DNA from: Candidatus Shapirobacteria bacterium
Lineage (GTDB): Bacteria; Patescibacteriota; Microgenomatia; 0-14-0-10-38-17
Direction of reading: 5' to 3'
Assembly: GCA_018052565.1 (NCBI GenBank)
Contig: JAGPNC010000006.1
Location: 1-48,061, forward strand
DNA: 48,061 nt
Part shown: positions 7,809 to 16,694 of the stretch, in pieces
Layout of the letters: each line of letters starts with the position of its first letter
Numbering within the stretch: the stretch's first letter is position 1
Translations under genes and position numbers: made by a program
Notes under the pieces: model-generated
The model's database searches: none
What the model was told of the DNA's origin: nothing
Seen by the model: the letters and a program-made list of their open reading frames with translations, nothing else

Positions 7809-8764
7809 AACTGGTTATCTTAATCCCTGCTTTTAACGAAGAAAAAAATTTGGGCAAGGTTTTGAAAAAAATTCCCCGAAAAATTAAGGGCATTGATCAA
7901 ATTGATGTTTTGGTGGTAAATGACGGTTCCACCGACCAAACTGCCGCCATTGCCCGCCAAAATGGGGCAAAAGTGATCAGCCACCAAAAAAACCGGGGGC
8001 TGGGCGCCGCTTTTAAAACGGGCATTGATGAGGCTTTAAAAATGGGAGCCGATATTATTGTTAATATTGACGCCGACGGTCAGTTTAACCCTCAAGATAT
8101 TCCCCTTTTAATCGCGCCGATTCTTTCCGGCCAAGCCCAAATGGCCACCGCCACCCGTTTTAAGGAAAAAAGTTTAATTCCCGCCAATATTCCGCCGGCT
8201 AAATTATGGGGCAATCGTCAATTTACTCGGCTAATTAATTTCTTAACCAAACAAAATTTTACCGATACCCAGTGCGGTTTCCGGGCCTACTCCCGAGAAG
8301 CCGCCCTGCGCCTAAACCTTTTTGGCCAGTTTACCTATACGCAGGAGGTTTTTATTGATTTGCTGGAGAAGGGGATGACCATTACCGAGGTGCCCTTAAA
8401 AGTTACCTATTTTAAAAACAGCCAACGAAAATCAGCCATTTCCGGCTCGCTTCTAAAATATGGCTTTCGGGCTTTGGAAATTGTTCTGCGCACTTTCCGA
8501 GATTATCGCCCCTTGCTTTTTTTCGGCATTCCCGGCATGGCCATTTGCCTGCCCGGTTTTATTCTGGCTTTTGGCTCGCTAATTTACTGGCTGATATTAA
8601 AGAAAACCTCGCCGGTGCGAATGTATCTTTTCACCGGCATTGTTTTAATCCTTTTTGGTTTCCTCTTAATTTTTCTTGCCTTAGTGGCCGATATGTTTAA
8701 GAGAATGAGAAAAAATCAGGAAGAAATACTCTATCAAATGAAGAAAAAAGAATTAGAAAAATGA
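7805..8764 (+). CDS. Polyprenyl-phosphate glycosyltransferase (DPM1/GtrB-like GT2)
   Basis: Membrane GT2 making a polyprenyl-phosphate sugar (mannose, glucose or similar) for use by outside-facing transferases. Visible are LIPAFNEEKNLG, VVNDGSTDQT (about residues 40-49), NIDADGQFNP with the DXD metal site, and TQCGFRAYSREAALRL. Two hydrophobic helices occupy roughly residues 240-300, as in GtrB-type enzymes. 319 residues is normal. It overlaps both neighbours by 4 bases (ATGA), so it is in one operon with the dehydrogenase and epimerase. The GT39-like proteins downstream are the natural users of its product. Sugar identity is unknown. Confidence 0.85.
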   Translation: MKLVILIPAFNEEKNLGKVLKKIPRKIKGIDQIDVLVVNDGSTDQTAAIARQNGAKVISHQKNRGLGAAFKTGIDEALKMGADIIVNIDADGQFNPQDIPLLIAPILSGQAQMATATRFKEKSLIPANIPPAKLWGNRQFTRLINFLTKQNFTDTQCGFRAYSREAALRLNLFGQFTYTQEVFIDLLEKGMTITEVPLKVTYFKNSQRKSAISGSLLKYGFRALEIVLRTFRDYRPLLFFGIPGMAICLPGFILAFGSLIYWLILKKTSPVRMYLFTGIVLILFGFLLIFLALVADMFKRMRKNQEEILYQMKKKELEK

Positions 8765-9867
8765 AAATTACAAAGCCCTTCCCAAAGATTCATATTGTTA
8801 TTGGCACCAAGGCTCAGTTAATTAAAATGGCTCCAATAATGGCAGAGCTTCAAAAACAAAAAATAGATTATAACTTCGTGTTTACTGGTCAGCATAAAGA
8901 AACCATTCAAGAACTAATTGATGTTTTTGGTCTTAAAAAACCCGATTATGTTCTTTACGAGGGCAAAGATATTACCAAGATTAGTCAGATGCTTATTTGG
9001 AGTATTAAATGCTTAATCAAAACAATTAAAAACAAAAAGGACATTTTTGGTTCAGATAAAAAGGGTATTGTTTTAGTTCATGGCGATACCTTTTCGGCAA
9101 TACTGGGAGCGCGAATGGCCAAAATTGCTGGTTTAAAAGTAGGGACAATAGAAGCCGGCTTAAGATCATTTGATCTTTTTAACCCCTTCCCGGAAGAGAT
9201 TATTAGACTGCGGTTGTCAAGATTAACCGATTATCATTTTTGCCCCGGAGATTTTGCTTTTCAAAACTCCCAAAAATATAAAGGGGAGAAAATTAATACT
9301 CAAATAAACACTTTATATGATTCGCTCCAGTTGGTTCTTAAAAATAAAGATAAGATTTCCGTTCCGATGCCTAAACAAAAGTATTGTTTAGTTTCTATTC
9401 ACCGATTTGAAAACCTTTTTAATAAAGAAAGATTTGATTTTATTATCAAAACAATTGAAAAAATTTCTGAAGATATAAGAGTGCTATTTATTCTTCACGA
9501 GCCAACTAAAGAAAAACTGGTCGAAACCGGTTGCTTTAGCAGATTGAAAAAAAATAAAAACATTGAGCTAAGGCCCCGATATGATTATTTTAAGTTTATT
9601 AGATTGTTGATTGATTCAGAATTTTTGGTTACCGATGGAGGGAGCAATCAAGAAGAAACTTCATATTTAGGCAAGCCTTGTTTAGTAATGAGGAAAACCA
9701 CCGAAAGAAAAGAAGGAGTAGGAGCCAATGTTATTATTTCTGAGTATTCACCTAAAATAATCAAGAATTTTGTTAAAAATTATCCCAAGTTTGAGAAAAA
9801 AAATAAGAACTTAGGGGGTTCCCCTTCAAAAATTATTGTTGATAGAATAAAAAAGGACTTCTTATGA
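8761..9867 (+). CDS. wecB: UDP-N-acetylglucosamine 2-epimerase-like protein (WecB family)
   Basis: Non-hydrolysing UDP-GlcNAc 2-epimerases convert UDP-GlcNAc to UDP-ManNAc in the cytoplasm. The usual landmarks are present: IGTKAQLIKMAPI (a variant of GTRPE..K.AP), FTGQHKE, VHGDTFSAILGARMA, VGTIEAGLRSFD, FPEEIIR, LVSIHRFEN and VTDGGSNQEETSYLGKPCLVMR, which contains the DSGG.QEE site as TDGGSNQEE. The change of the canonical GTRPE to GTKAQ is unusual for a true epimerase, so a modified substrate is possible. 368 residues is normal. Next to the WecC-like enzyme this suggests UDP-ManNAc(A) supply. Base composition becomes clearly more AT-rich from here on. Confidence 0.8.
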   Translation: MKITKPFPKIHIVIGTKAQLIKMAPIMAELQKQKIDYNFVFTGQHKETIQELIDVFGLKKPDYVLYEGKDITKISQMLIWSIKCLIKTIKNKKDIFGSDKKGIVLVHGDTFSAILGARMAKIAGLKVGTIEAGLRSFDLFNPFPEEIIRLRLSRLTDYHFCPGDFAFQNSQKYKGEKINTQINTLYDSLQLVLKNKDKISVPMPKQKYCLVSIHRFENLFNKERFDFIIKTIEKISEDIRVLFILHEPTKEKLVETGCFSRLKKNKNIELRPRYDYFKFIRLLIDSEFLVTDGGSNQEETSYLGKPCLVMRKTTERKEGVGANVIISEYSPKIIKNFVKNYPKFEKKNKNLGGSPSKIIVDRIKKDFL

Positions 9868-10598
9868 CTGATAAAAGTGTTAAAAAATTCTATGAAAAAT
9901 ACCATGCTGGAGGTATAGAGAATCCGGTGGCTGATTTTATGCAAAAAGAAAGATGCCAAGTTTTAAGAAATTTTCTCAAAGAGGAGAATGGCAATATTTT
10001 GGTTGTTGGCTGTGGTTCTTGGCAAGAAATGAGTATTATTAATTCCAAGGCAAAAGCAATGGGAATTGATATTTCCAAGGTAGTAATTGAAAAGGCAAAA
10101 AAACAGTTTCCTCAATTTAATTTTAAAGTGGCAGATGCAACAAATCTTCCTTTTAAAGATGAAGAATTTGATTGCGTCATTTGTAGCGAAGTAATAGAGC
10201 ACATAAAAAATAGGAGTAAGGCTTTGTCTGAAATTAATAGGGTTCTTAAAAAAAATGGAACTTTTATAATCACTACGCCCAATTGGTGGAGCTGGTATGG
10301 CCTTGTTAGATTAATTGCTGAAAAATTATTTTCTAAGCCTTTTACTTCCGGTGATCAGCCGATAGATAATTGGGCAACTCCGATCTCTTTAAGAAAAGAA
10401 ATTAAAGATACTAATTTTAAGATTATTTCTTTTCGAGGGATATGGTATTATCCACCGTTTGGTAAGGGAAAGAGGCAAATACCCTATCAAATAACCATGC
10501 CCTTCGTGAAAATTTTTTACCCCCTTGATTATCTTTTAGGGAATATTTTACCTTGGTTTGGGCATATGATATTAATAAGATCAGAAAAAAAATCATGA
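9864..10598 (+). CDS. Class I SAM-dependent methyltransferase
   Basis: Seven-beta-strand methyltransferase (Methyltransf_11/25 type). Motif I is ILVVGCGSWQEM, the acidic residue ending strand 2 is in GIDISK, motif post-II is VADATNLPFKDEEFDCVICSEVIEH in two overlapping blocks, followed by EINRVLKKNGTFIITTPN. 244 residues. In a sugar locus it may methylate a glycan or a carrier-linked intermediate, but the substrate cannot be read. Start ATG overlaps the stop of the wecB-like gene (ATGA). A second methyltransferase of the same class lies at 14143. Confidence 0.8.
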   Translation: MTDKSVKKFYEKYHAGGIENPVADFMQKERCQVLRNFLKEENGNILVVGCGSWQEMSIINSKAKAMGIDISKVVIEKAKKQFPQFNFKVADATNLPFKDEEFDCVICSEVIEHIKNRSKALSEINRVLKKNGTFIITTPNWWSWYGLVRLIAEKLFSKPFTSGDQPIDNWATPISLRKEIKDTNFKIISFRGIWYYPPFGKGKRQIPYQITMPFVKIFYPLDYLLGNILPWFGHMILIRSEKKS

Positions 10599-11572
10599 AA
10601 ATAAGCGTAGTTATTCCAGTTTATAACGAAGAGGCCATGATTTCTTCCTGTTTAGACTCTTTGATAAATCAAAATTATCCTAAAGAAAATTATGAAATAG
10701 TTGTGGTTAATGATGGATCTACTGACTCTACCCTAAGAGTAATAAAGAAAGAAATAAAAAAAGCCAAAAAACTAGGAATAGAGCTTCGTTGTATTGATTT
10801 AGAAAAAAATAGCGGTAGAATTATTGCTAGGGAAACAGGGGCAAAGAAAGCAAAATTTAACAATTTGTTATTTATAGATTCTCGTTGTCAGGCAGACAAA
10901 AATCTTTTGGCAGAAATTAAAAAGATTGATTATCAACCTATTGTTGGTAATGCTCTTATAGATAAAAATAAAAGCATTTTTGATTATTTTTCTTGGATGT
11001 TTAGAAAAAAGCTGTATTATCCTTATTTTGGAGAAAGTTTCGAGCCTGTTTATATTTCTAAAAATAATTTTGACAAAATACCCAAAGGTACGGGAGTATT
11101 TTTTTGTGATAAAAACCTCTTTTTAGACTCTCAACCTAAAGAGAAAAATAAAAACGTTTCTGACGACACAAAACTATTACGCAATATTGTTGAGAAGAAA
11201 AAAATTTTAAGACATCCCCTTCCAAAAATTATTTATATTTCAAGAAATTCTATAGGTAGCGTTATTAAGCATACATATAACAGAGGGCCTAAGTTTGTTG
11301 ATTATTATCTAAGCCCGGGCAAGAAAAATTTTTGGTTATTTATTTTTTTTCCAATAATATTTTTTATTGTTTTGATATTTTTATTTATATTGTTTCCTAT
11401 TTATATAAAAAACTTAATTTACATTCTTTTAATCTTGTTATTTTTCGCTTCTTTATTTATCGCTGATAGTCTAAAGGGTTTTTTTATTTCTATAATTATG
11501 ATTCCTACTTTTTCTGTACCTTTTTTTATTGGCATTTTAAAAGGTATTTTTGTGAAGCTAAATAATAAATGA
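10595..11572 (+). CDS. Family 2 glycosyltransferase with C-terminal membrane helices
   Basis: The GT-A start SVVIPVYNEEAMISSCLDSL and VVNDGSTDSTL are clear; the usual DXD position reads IDSRCQADKN, an atypical form. After about residue 225 there are three to four hydrophobic segments, rich in Ile/Phe, placing the enzyme at the plasma membrane. The frame is open from 10553, but the ATG at 10595 overlaps the previous stop as ATGA and gives the family N-terminus (MKISVVIPVYNEE), so it is preferred; length is then 325. Acceptor and donor are unknown. Codon use is very AT-rich like its neighbours. Confidence 0.8.
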   Translation: MKISVVIPVYNEEAMISSCLDSLINQNYPKENYEIVVVNDGSTDSTLRVIKKEIKKAKKLGIELRCIDLEKNSGRIIARETGAKKAKFNNLLFIDSRCQADKNLLAEIKKIDYQPIVGNALIDKNKSIFDYFSWMFRKKLYYPYFGESFEPVYISKNNFDKIPKGTGVFFCDKNLFLDSQPKEKNKNVSDDTKLLRNIVEKKKILRHPLPKIIYISRNSIGSVIKHTYNRGPKFVDYYLSPGKKNFWLFIFFPIIFFIVLIFLFILFPIYIKNLIYILLILLFFASLFIADSLKGFFISIIMIPTFSVPFFIGILKGIFVKLNNK

Positions 11573-13164
11573 AGAAACAAAGTAAGTTTTTACATAAAGT
11601 TTTTGGACTTCACACTGCTGAATGTCTAATTTTCTTAGTTAGTTTTTTAATTTTATCGGTAATTTCTTATGAAATATTGAAATATGGAGCCACAACAGCT
11701 CCAGATTTTTTGCAAAATGTGTTTTTTTCTGATTTGTTTTCGGAGAAAAAAACACTTCTTTATTGCAACGAGCTGAACGAAGAAATCTTTCCTATTTTTG
11801 GAGGAAGAGGATTCAGGCTAACAGTAAATAAAGAATGTTTATCGCATGGAAGCATGCACGGTTTTATTATTATTCTTGGTTTGGCCAAAATTATTTGGAA
11901 AGATTCTTTTTATTTTGTAGTTCCCTTTTTTGCCAGTTTAGCTTTGATATTTTTTTATAAGATATGTAACTTTTTCTTTTCAAAAAAACTATCTTTAGCT
12001 GGAGCGATTATTTTGTTTTTTTTTCCACCCTTTTTCTTTTTCAGCACACTTCTTTTTAATAATATTCCTGCCACTTCTCTATTTTTGGCTGTAGTCTATT
12101 TCTTGATTAAGGGAGCCGAAGAAGATCAAAAGTGGTACTTCTATTCTTCTGCTTTTGCTGGGGCAATGATTTGGGTAAGATATGATTATTTTTTATTTGT
12201 TGCACCAATAATATTTTTTCTATTTAAGAAAGTTATCAATAAGTCTTTAAGTTTGAAGAAATTATCATACATATCTTTGCCGTTTCTTCTATTTTTAGTA
12301 TTCCTTGGTTTAACGAATATAAACCTATATGGAGATTTATTCGGCTATAAAGGGGGAGATTTTTCTTCTTTAGCAAATTTTCCGACTGATTATTCTGCAG
12401 GTATTAACACAATAAAAATATTGTCATTTTTACCACCTATTAGTGGAAGTGTGTTTTTTACAAATTTTTATAGATATATAGTACAAGACAAAGAGATTAT
12501 TTTAGCTTTTTTTATTTTTTCTATGTTCTATGTTTTTATTAATTCTAGCAGGAATGAGAATTCAAAGAAAGATAAACTAAAGTCTTTTTCGTTGCTCTTT
12601 TTATCTTTTATTATAATTCCGATTTTCTTTTATTGTTCTTCTGTTTGGTCAGGCTTCAAAGAGCCGCAAAGTGTTGTGGCCAATAGTTATAGCAGATATC
12701 TCTTGCCGACATATACTTTTATAATTTTTTTCTTACTCACTACCTTAGACAGATTCAAATCTTATATTAAAATTTTATTTTTTATTTTTTATTTTTTATG
12801 GAGTTTAAACATATCTTTTTTTTCTCCGGGAGGAATTGTTGATCATATTGAAGCACAGAAAAGATTTTCAGAAATAAAAATAAATTATTTAGAAAATATT
12901 CCAGAAGAAAACGCTGTTGTTTTTACTATATTTTGTGATAAATATATTTTTCCGGACAGAACAACAGCAATTTATAATAGTTTTAAAAAGGATGAAATTG
13001 AAGAAAATACGATTTTTGCTATTAATAAGCTTTTTAAAAAAAAAATTCCAATTTATTTTATAAAAAATGAAGGCATTTTTTTCGGCGATAATTTTTTCAA
13101 AAAAAATCTATTCAGAGTAATAGAAATTAATGACTCTTTAGTTAAAATAGAAGAGATGAAGTAA
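11569..13164 (+). CDS. Multi-spanning membrane glycosyltransferase-like protein (GT39/ArnT-like)
   Basis: 531 residues, about ten or more predicted membrane helices, with a short extracellular loop after the first helix (TTAPDFLQNVFFSDLF) and a soluble C-terminal piece of about 110 residues. The layout matches lipid-phosphate-sugar-using GT-C enzymes, but the usual acidic pair after helix 1 is not obvious, so the assignment is by topology and context. It overlaps the previous gene by 4 bases. It would act outside the cytoplasm on polyprenyl-phosphate sugars, possibly those made by the GtrB-like enzyme at 7805. An O-antigen polymerase is an alternative. Confidence 0.55.
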   Translation: MKKQSKFLHKVFGLHTAECLIFLVSFLILSVISYEILKYGATTAPDFLQNVFFSDLFSEKKTLLYCNELNEEIFPIFGGRGFRLTVNKECLSHGSMHGFIIILGLAKIIWKDSFYFVVPFFASLALIFFYKICNFFFSKKLSLAGAIILFFFPPFFFFSTLLFNNIPATSLFLAVVYFLIKGAEEDQKWYFYSSAFAGAMIWVRYDYFLFVAPIIFFLFKKVINKSLSLKKLSYISLPFLLFLVFLGLTNINLYGDLFGYKGGDFSSLANFPTDYSAGINTIKILSFLPPISGSVFFTNFYRYIVQDKEIILAFFIFSMFYVFINSSRNENSKKDKLKSFSLLFLSFIIIPIFFYCSSVWSGFKEPQSVVANSYSRYLLPTYTFIIFFLLTTLDRFKSYIKILFFIFYFLWSLNISFFSPGGIVDHIEAQKRFSEIKINYLENIPEENAVVFTIFCDKYIFPDRTTAIYNSFKKDEIEENTIFAINKLFKKKIPIYFIKNEGIFFGDNFFKKNLFRVIEINDSLVKIEEMK

Positions 13165-13173
13165 CATATTCTT

Positions 13174-14118
13174 ATGAAAGAAAAAAGTTTTTCTAAAAAA
13201 ATTATTTTATTAATAACGATGGTTCTTTTTTTTATTTATATTTTTATAAATTTTGATGATTTTAAGCAAATTAGGATTTATAATTTTTGGCTTTTTTTGC
13301 CGCTTTTAGTTTCTTCTGTCTTATTGCTAATAACTAATGGGATAGTCCTTAGAGAAGTAGTTTTGCCATTTGGCATAAAGTTATCAGCAAAAGAATGGTT
13401 TGGCCTATCGGTGATCACTGCTACTGGCAATCTTTTAACCCCTTTTCAAGGAGGAACAATAACAAGAGCTTTTTATTTGAATTCAAGACACAAATTATCT
13501 TATTCTAACTTCTTGAGTGCTCTTTCTGGAATTTATATTATTGTTTTTTGGCTTAATTCTCTAGTGGCACTTATTTCAATCCTGTTAGTAAATTACTTTT
13601 ATGCTGCTTTTAACTGGTTAGTTTTTATAACATTTTTAATTATTTTTTTGACCCTTTCTTTTGTTATTGTTTTCTCTCCAAAAATAAAAAGAACATTTAA
13701 ATTAGAGATCTTAAACAAGATTGTAAGGGTTGTTAATGGTTGGTTAGTAATAAAGAAGAATAAGAGAAGCGTGCTGTTTGTTGCGCTAATCTCTTTTATT
13801 AATGTTTTATTAATATCTGTTTCTTCATTTTTAGAGTTTCGAGCAATTGGTGTAGAAATTAGTTTTATTAAATCACTTTTTGTTTCTATTGTTTCAGCCT
13901 TATCCTTATTTATTAGTTTAACACCAGGATCGATAGGAGTAAGAGAAGCTTTTATGGCTTTTACCTCTAATGTGGTAGGTGTTTCTTCCACTAAAGCTAT
14001 TACCGTCAGTATTTTAGACCGTATAGTATCTCTGATTCCATTGCTGTTTCTGGCACCAGTGTTTAGTAAAAAATTATTCGGAGTTTTTTCTTTAGGCAAA
14101 AAGAGCAATAAACATTAA
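13174..14118 (+). CDS. LPG synthase TM-domain / AglD-like flippase-domain membrane protein (UPF0104)
   Basis: 314 residues, seven to eight hydrophobic segments. The blocks LLTPFQGGTITRAFYL and SLTPGSIGVREAFMAF are characteristic of the lysylphosphatidylglycerol synthetase TM region family (PF03706), with the conserved PG..G.RE motif near the C-terminus. Only the membrane part is present; the aminoacyl-transferase domain of MprF is absent. Members near glycosyltransferase genes are thought to move or handle polyprenyl-linked sugars. It starts 10 bases after the previous stop, in the AT-rich operon. Confidence 0.75.
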   Translation: MKEKSFSKKIILLITMVLFFIYIFINFDDFKQIRIYNFWLFLPLLVSSVLLLITNGIVLREVVLPFGIKLSAKEWFGLSVITATGNLLTPFQGGTITRAFYLNSRHKLSYSNFLSALSGIYIIVFWLNSLVALISILLVNYFYAAFNWLVFITFLIIFLTLSFVIVFSPKIKRTFKLEILNKIVRVVNGWLVIKKNKRSVLFVALISFINVLLISVSSFLEFRAIGVEISFIKSLFVSIVSALSLFISLTPGSIGVREAFMAFTSNVVGVSSTKAITVSILDRIVSLIPLLFLAPVFSKKLFGVFSLGKKSNKH

Positions 14119-14142
14119 GCTTTTATTATGTAAGTATAATTT

Positions 14143-14838
14143 ATGAAAATTATAAAAAAATTAAGAAATTCTGCAGTTACTAGTTACGAAAAAAATATCT
14201 TGGATTTTACCGAAAGAAATAATAATCATAGATTTCTCGATTGTGGTTGTGATGACGGTAAGTGGACGAAGAAAGTAATTAATAAGGGTAACTTCTCTCC
14301 TGAGAATTCTTATGGAATTGAAATTATTAAAAATCGTGCTCTTGCTGCTAGAAAAAGAGGCATCAAGGTAAGATTATGCGATCTCAATCGCAACTTACCT
14401 TATAAAGATAATTTTTTTGATCTCGTACACGCCAATCAAGTTATTGAACACCTATATGATACTAATCATTTTTTATCTGAAATTTACAGAGTAACTAAAA
14501 AAGGTGGGTATATTATAATTTGCACAGAAAATTTATCTAGTTGGCATAATATTTTTTCTTTATTTTTTGGATTTCAACCTTTTTCTTTAACAAATGTCTC
14601 TTCAAAATTTTTTGGAATAGGCAACCCCCTATCTCCTCATTATAGAGAGGCAATGAAAAAGCCAAATACCTGGCAGCATATTAGGGTTTTTGCGTATCGT
14701 GGTCTTGTGGAGCACATTCAAGAAGCAGGGTTTAAGATAGAATCAATAAAAGGTTCCGGGTATTATCCTATTAATATTTTAAGTAAAATTGATCCTAGAC
14801 ATAGTGCTTTTTTGACAGTAAAAGGAAGAAAATTATGA
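14143..14838 (+). CDS. Class I SAM-dependent methyltransferase
   Basis: Motif I is FLDCGCDDGKWT, the strand-2 end is GIEIIKNRA, and the post-II block is CDLNRNLPYKDNFFDLVHANQ followed by VIEHL and EIYRVTKKGGYIIICTEN. 231 residues, soluble. It is similar in plan to the enzyme at 9864 but not a close copy. A TATAAT at 14135-14140 lies only two bases before the ATG, too close to be its own promoter for that start. Its stop overlaps the next start (ATGA). Substrate unknown, likely a glycan of this locus. Confidence 0.8.
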   Translation: MKIIKKLRNSAVTSYEKNILDFTERNNNHRFLDCGCDDGKWTKKVINKGNFSPENSYGIEIIKNRALAARKRGIKVRLCDLNRNLPYKDNFFDLVHANQVIEHLYDTNHFLSEIYRVTKKGGYIIICTENLSSWHNIFSLFFGFQPFSLTNVSSKFFGIGNPLSPHYREAMKKPNTWQHIRVFAYRGLVEHIQEAGFKIESIKGSGYYPINILSKIDPRHSAFLTVKGRKL

Positions 14839-16694
14839 AATTTAGTCTCAAAAAATTTTTTCTTTTTTTCTTCGTTTGGGCGTTGTTTATTTTCAATATT
14901 TGGATTATTAATCGGGGTTCTGGATTTACCGTGCCTCGAGAAATGCTTTTTAGAAATTATGCTGATTTAAAACTGCCTATCTTGGTTTTTCCCTTGGTCT
15001 TATTGGTTTTTTATTTTTTAGGAAAATATTTATTTAAATTTTTCAAAAAAGTTAAACCAAAAATCAGAGTAGCTATAGTTTTTGGATTAGGTTTAGTTTC
15101 AGCTCTTAGCCTATTTGGGACCGTTCAGACTAATCCGGATATGGGCCGATACCAAGTAGAAGCCAAATATTTAGTCAATAACGGTATAACAAGTTTTTTT
15201 AAAGATTGGGGTGTTTTTTATTGTCCAATAGATTTCCCGGTTATACCTTTCTTCTATGGAATGGCTTACAAAATTTTCGGTGAAGGAGAATTGGCCGTAT
15301 TTTTGGTAAATTTATTTTTCTTGAGTGGTGTTTTATTTTTTACCTATAAAATTGCCAAAAGGTTTTTTGATAAAAAAACTGCTATAGTTTCGGTAATTTT
15401 ATTATCGACTACTCCTTTTTTTCTTACTCAGACGCCCTTGTTTTTGGTTGACATTGGCCAGACATTTTTCTTGGTTTTGAGTATTTATTTACTTTTGAAA
15501 AACTTTGAGAAAAATTCTCTTTGGTTATCGTTTTTAACGGCTATTATTATTTCCTTGGCTTCTCTTACCAAAGGCCATGCAATTTTGTTTTTAATACCGG
15601 TTTTTATTTTTTCTTTAATAAAAACTTTTTATGGTAATAAGGAAGCCAATTTCAAAAAAAACTTTTTTGTTACTTGGGGAATGGCTGTTATTTTAGATCT
15701 ATTAGTGGTTTTCTTTAAGAAAGATTGGTTTTTTAATTGGATATTTAAAGCTATGCCAGTTGAAAGTTTTGTCGCCTCTTTAGCCCCCTTGATCATCATT
15801 GGGGCTATTTTAATAACAAGCCTAGCAATTCTTCTTAAGAATGAAGAAGCGTTGGTTAATTTTAGAAAAAAAATACCGGCCAAATATTCACTAATTATTT
15901 TCTATGTCCTTTTTGCTCTTTTATTTATTTTTGGCGGCTCAAAAGCCTTTTATTTAAGAACCCCGATACCGGCCATGAATATTATTGTGGCCTGTCTTTT
16001 TTATCTTTCCCCCTTGTTTATTTATAAACAACGTTCTGGCGAAGGATTATTCCTACTTTTTTGGGCTCTAATTCCCCTCTTCATTCCCAACACTATGTTC
16101 AAGTATCAGCTACCCGCTTATCCGGCAATGTTAATCTTAGCTTCGTTTTCCTTATCCTCAATCTTCAAAACTAACAAAAAGTTATGGCAGTCTTTAGCGA
16201 TAATTTTAGCTTTTTCGACGACAATTACCTATGGTTTTTTCTTGCCGATGATTAATACCCATGTAAAAAATAATTTTAGAAACGCCGTCCGTTATGCTGA
16301 TGAAAAAAATCCTAATCAAATAGTTTTGCTATTTTTCCCTATTGGCGATTATGGTCAAACTTTGTTAAAGTCGCTTGATAAAAATCTTTGTTCAAATCCT
16401 TTAACCGTTCTTGACCTGTGTCCTGCGCCACCAAGCTTAGTAGACATTATGGATTATTATTCAGACAGCGACATTGTTTATATGACTAACGAAAATTTTA
16501 TTGAAGAAATAAAAACAGGCAACATTCCTGACATGCTATTTTTGGCGATGCACATGGATGTGCCTACAGAAATAGACAAAGAAATCCAGGCGATCTTAGA
16601 CAATTATTATCAAGAAGGCCCTCTATTTGATCAAGCCAAAGGTTCGGGGATTTGGCGAGTAAAGATTAAAACTTTCTATCGGTTAGGGCAATAA
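14835..16694 (+). CDS. GT39-like dolichyl/polyprenyl-phosphate-sugar glycosyltransferase
   Basis: 619 residues with about 12 predicted helices and a C-terminal soluble domain of about 120 residues. An acidic motif (NPDMGRYQVEAKYL, near residue 100) follows a membrane helix, as in ArnT/PMT-type GT-C enzymes, then a SLTKGHAI stretch. It should transfer sugar from a polyprenyl-phosphate carrier on the outer face of the membrane. The first half shares the AT-rich codon use of the preceding genes, while the last third looks more like the rest of the window. Its last 29 bases overlap the convergent membrane-protein gene at 16666. Confidence 0.75.
   Translation: MKFSLKKFFLFFFVWALFIFNIWIINRGSGFTVPREMLFRNYADLKLPILVFPLVLLVFYFLGKYLFKFFKKVKPKIRVAIVFGLGLVSALSLFGTVQTNPDMGRYQVEAKYLVNNGITSFFKDWGVFYCPIDFPVIPFFYGMAYKIFGEGELAVFLVNLFFLSGVLFFTYKIAKRFFDKKTAIVSVILLSTTPFFLTQTPLFLVDIGQTFFLVLSIYLLLKNFEKNSLWLSFLTAIIISLASLTKGHAILFLIPVFIFSLIKTFYGNKEANFKKNFFVTWGMAVILDLLVVFFKKDWFFNWIFKAMPVESFVASLAPLIIIGAILITSLAILLKNEEALVNFRKKIPAKYSLIIFYVLFALLFIFGGSKAFYLRTPIPAMNIIVACLFYLSPLFIYKQRSGEGLFLLFWALIPLFIPNTMFKYQLPAYPAMLILASFSLSSIFKTNKKLWQSLAIILAFSTTITYGFFLPMINTHVKNNFRNAVRYADEKNPNQIVLLFFPIGDYGQTLLKSLDKNLCSNPLTVLDLCPAPPSLVDIMDYYSDSDIVYMTNENFIEEIKTGNIPDMLFLAMHMDVPTEIDKEIQAILDNYYQEGPLFDQAKGSGIWRVKIKTFYRLGQ

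Noticed and set aside
13599-14108. 169-codon minus-strand ORF
   Set aside because: Shadow of the LPG-synthase-like membrane gene on the plus strand, whose conserved PGSIGVREA motif and operon position show the true frame.
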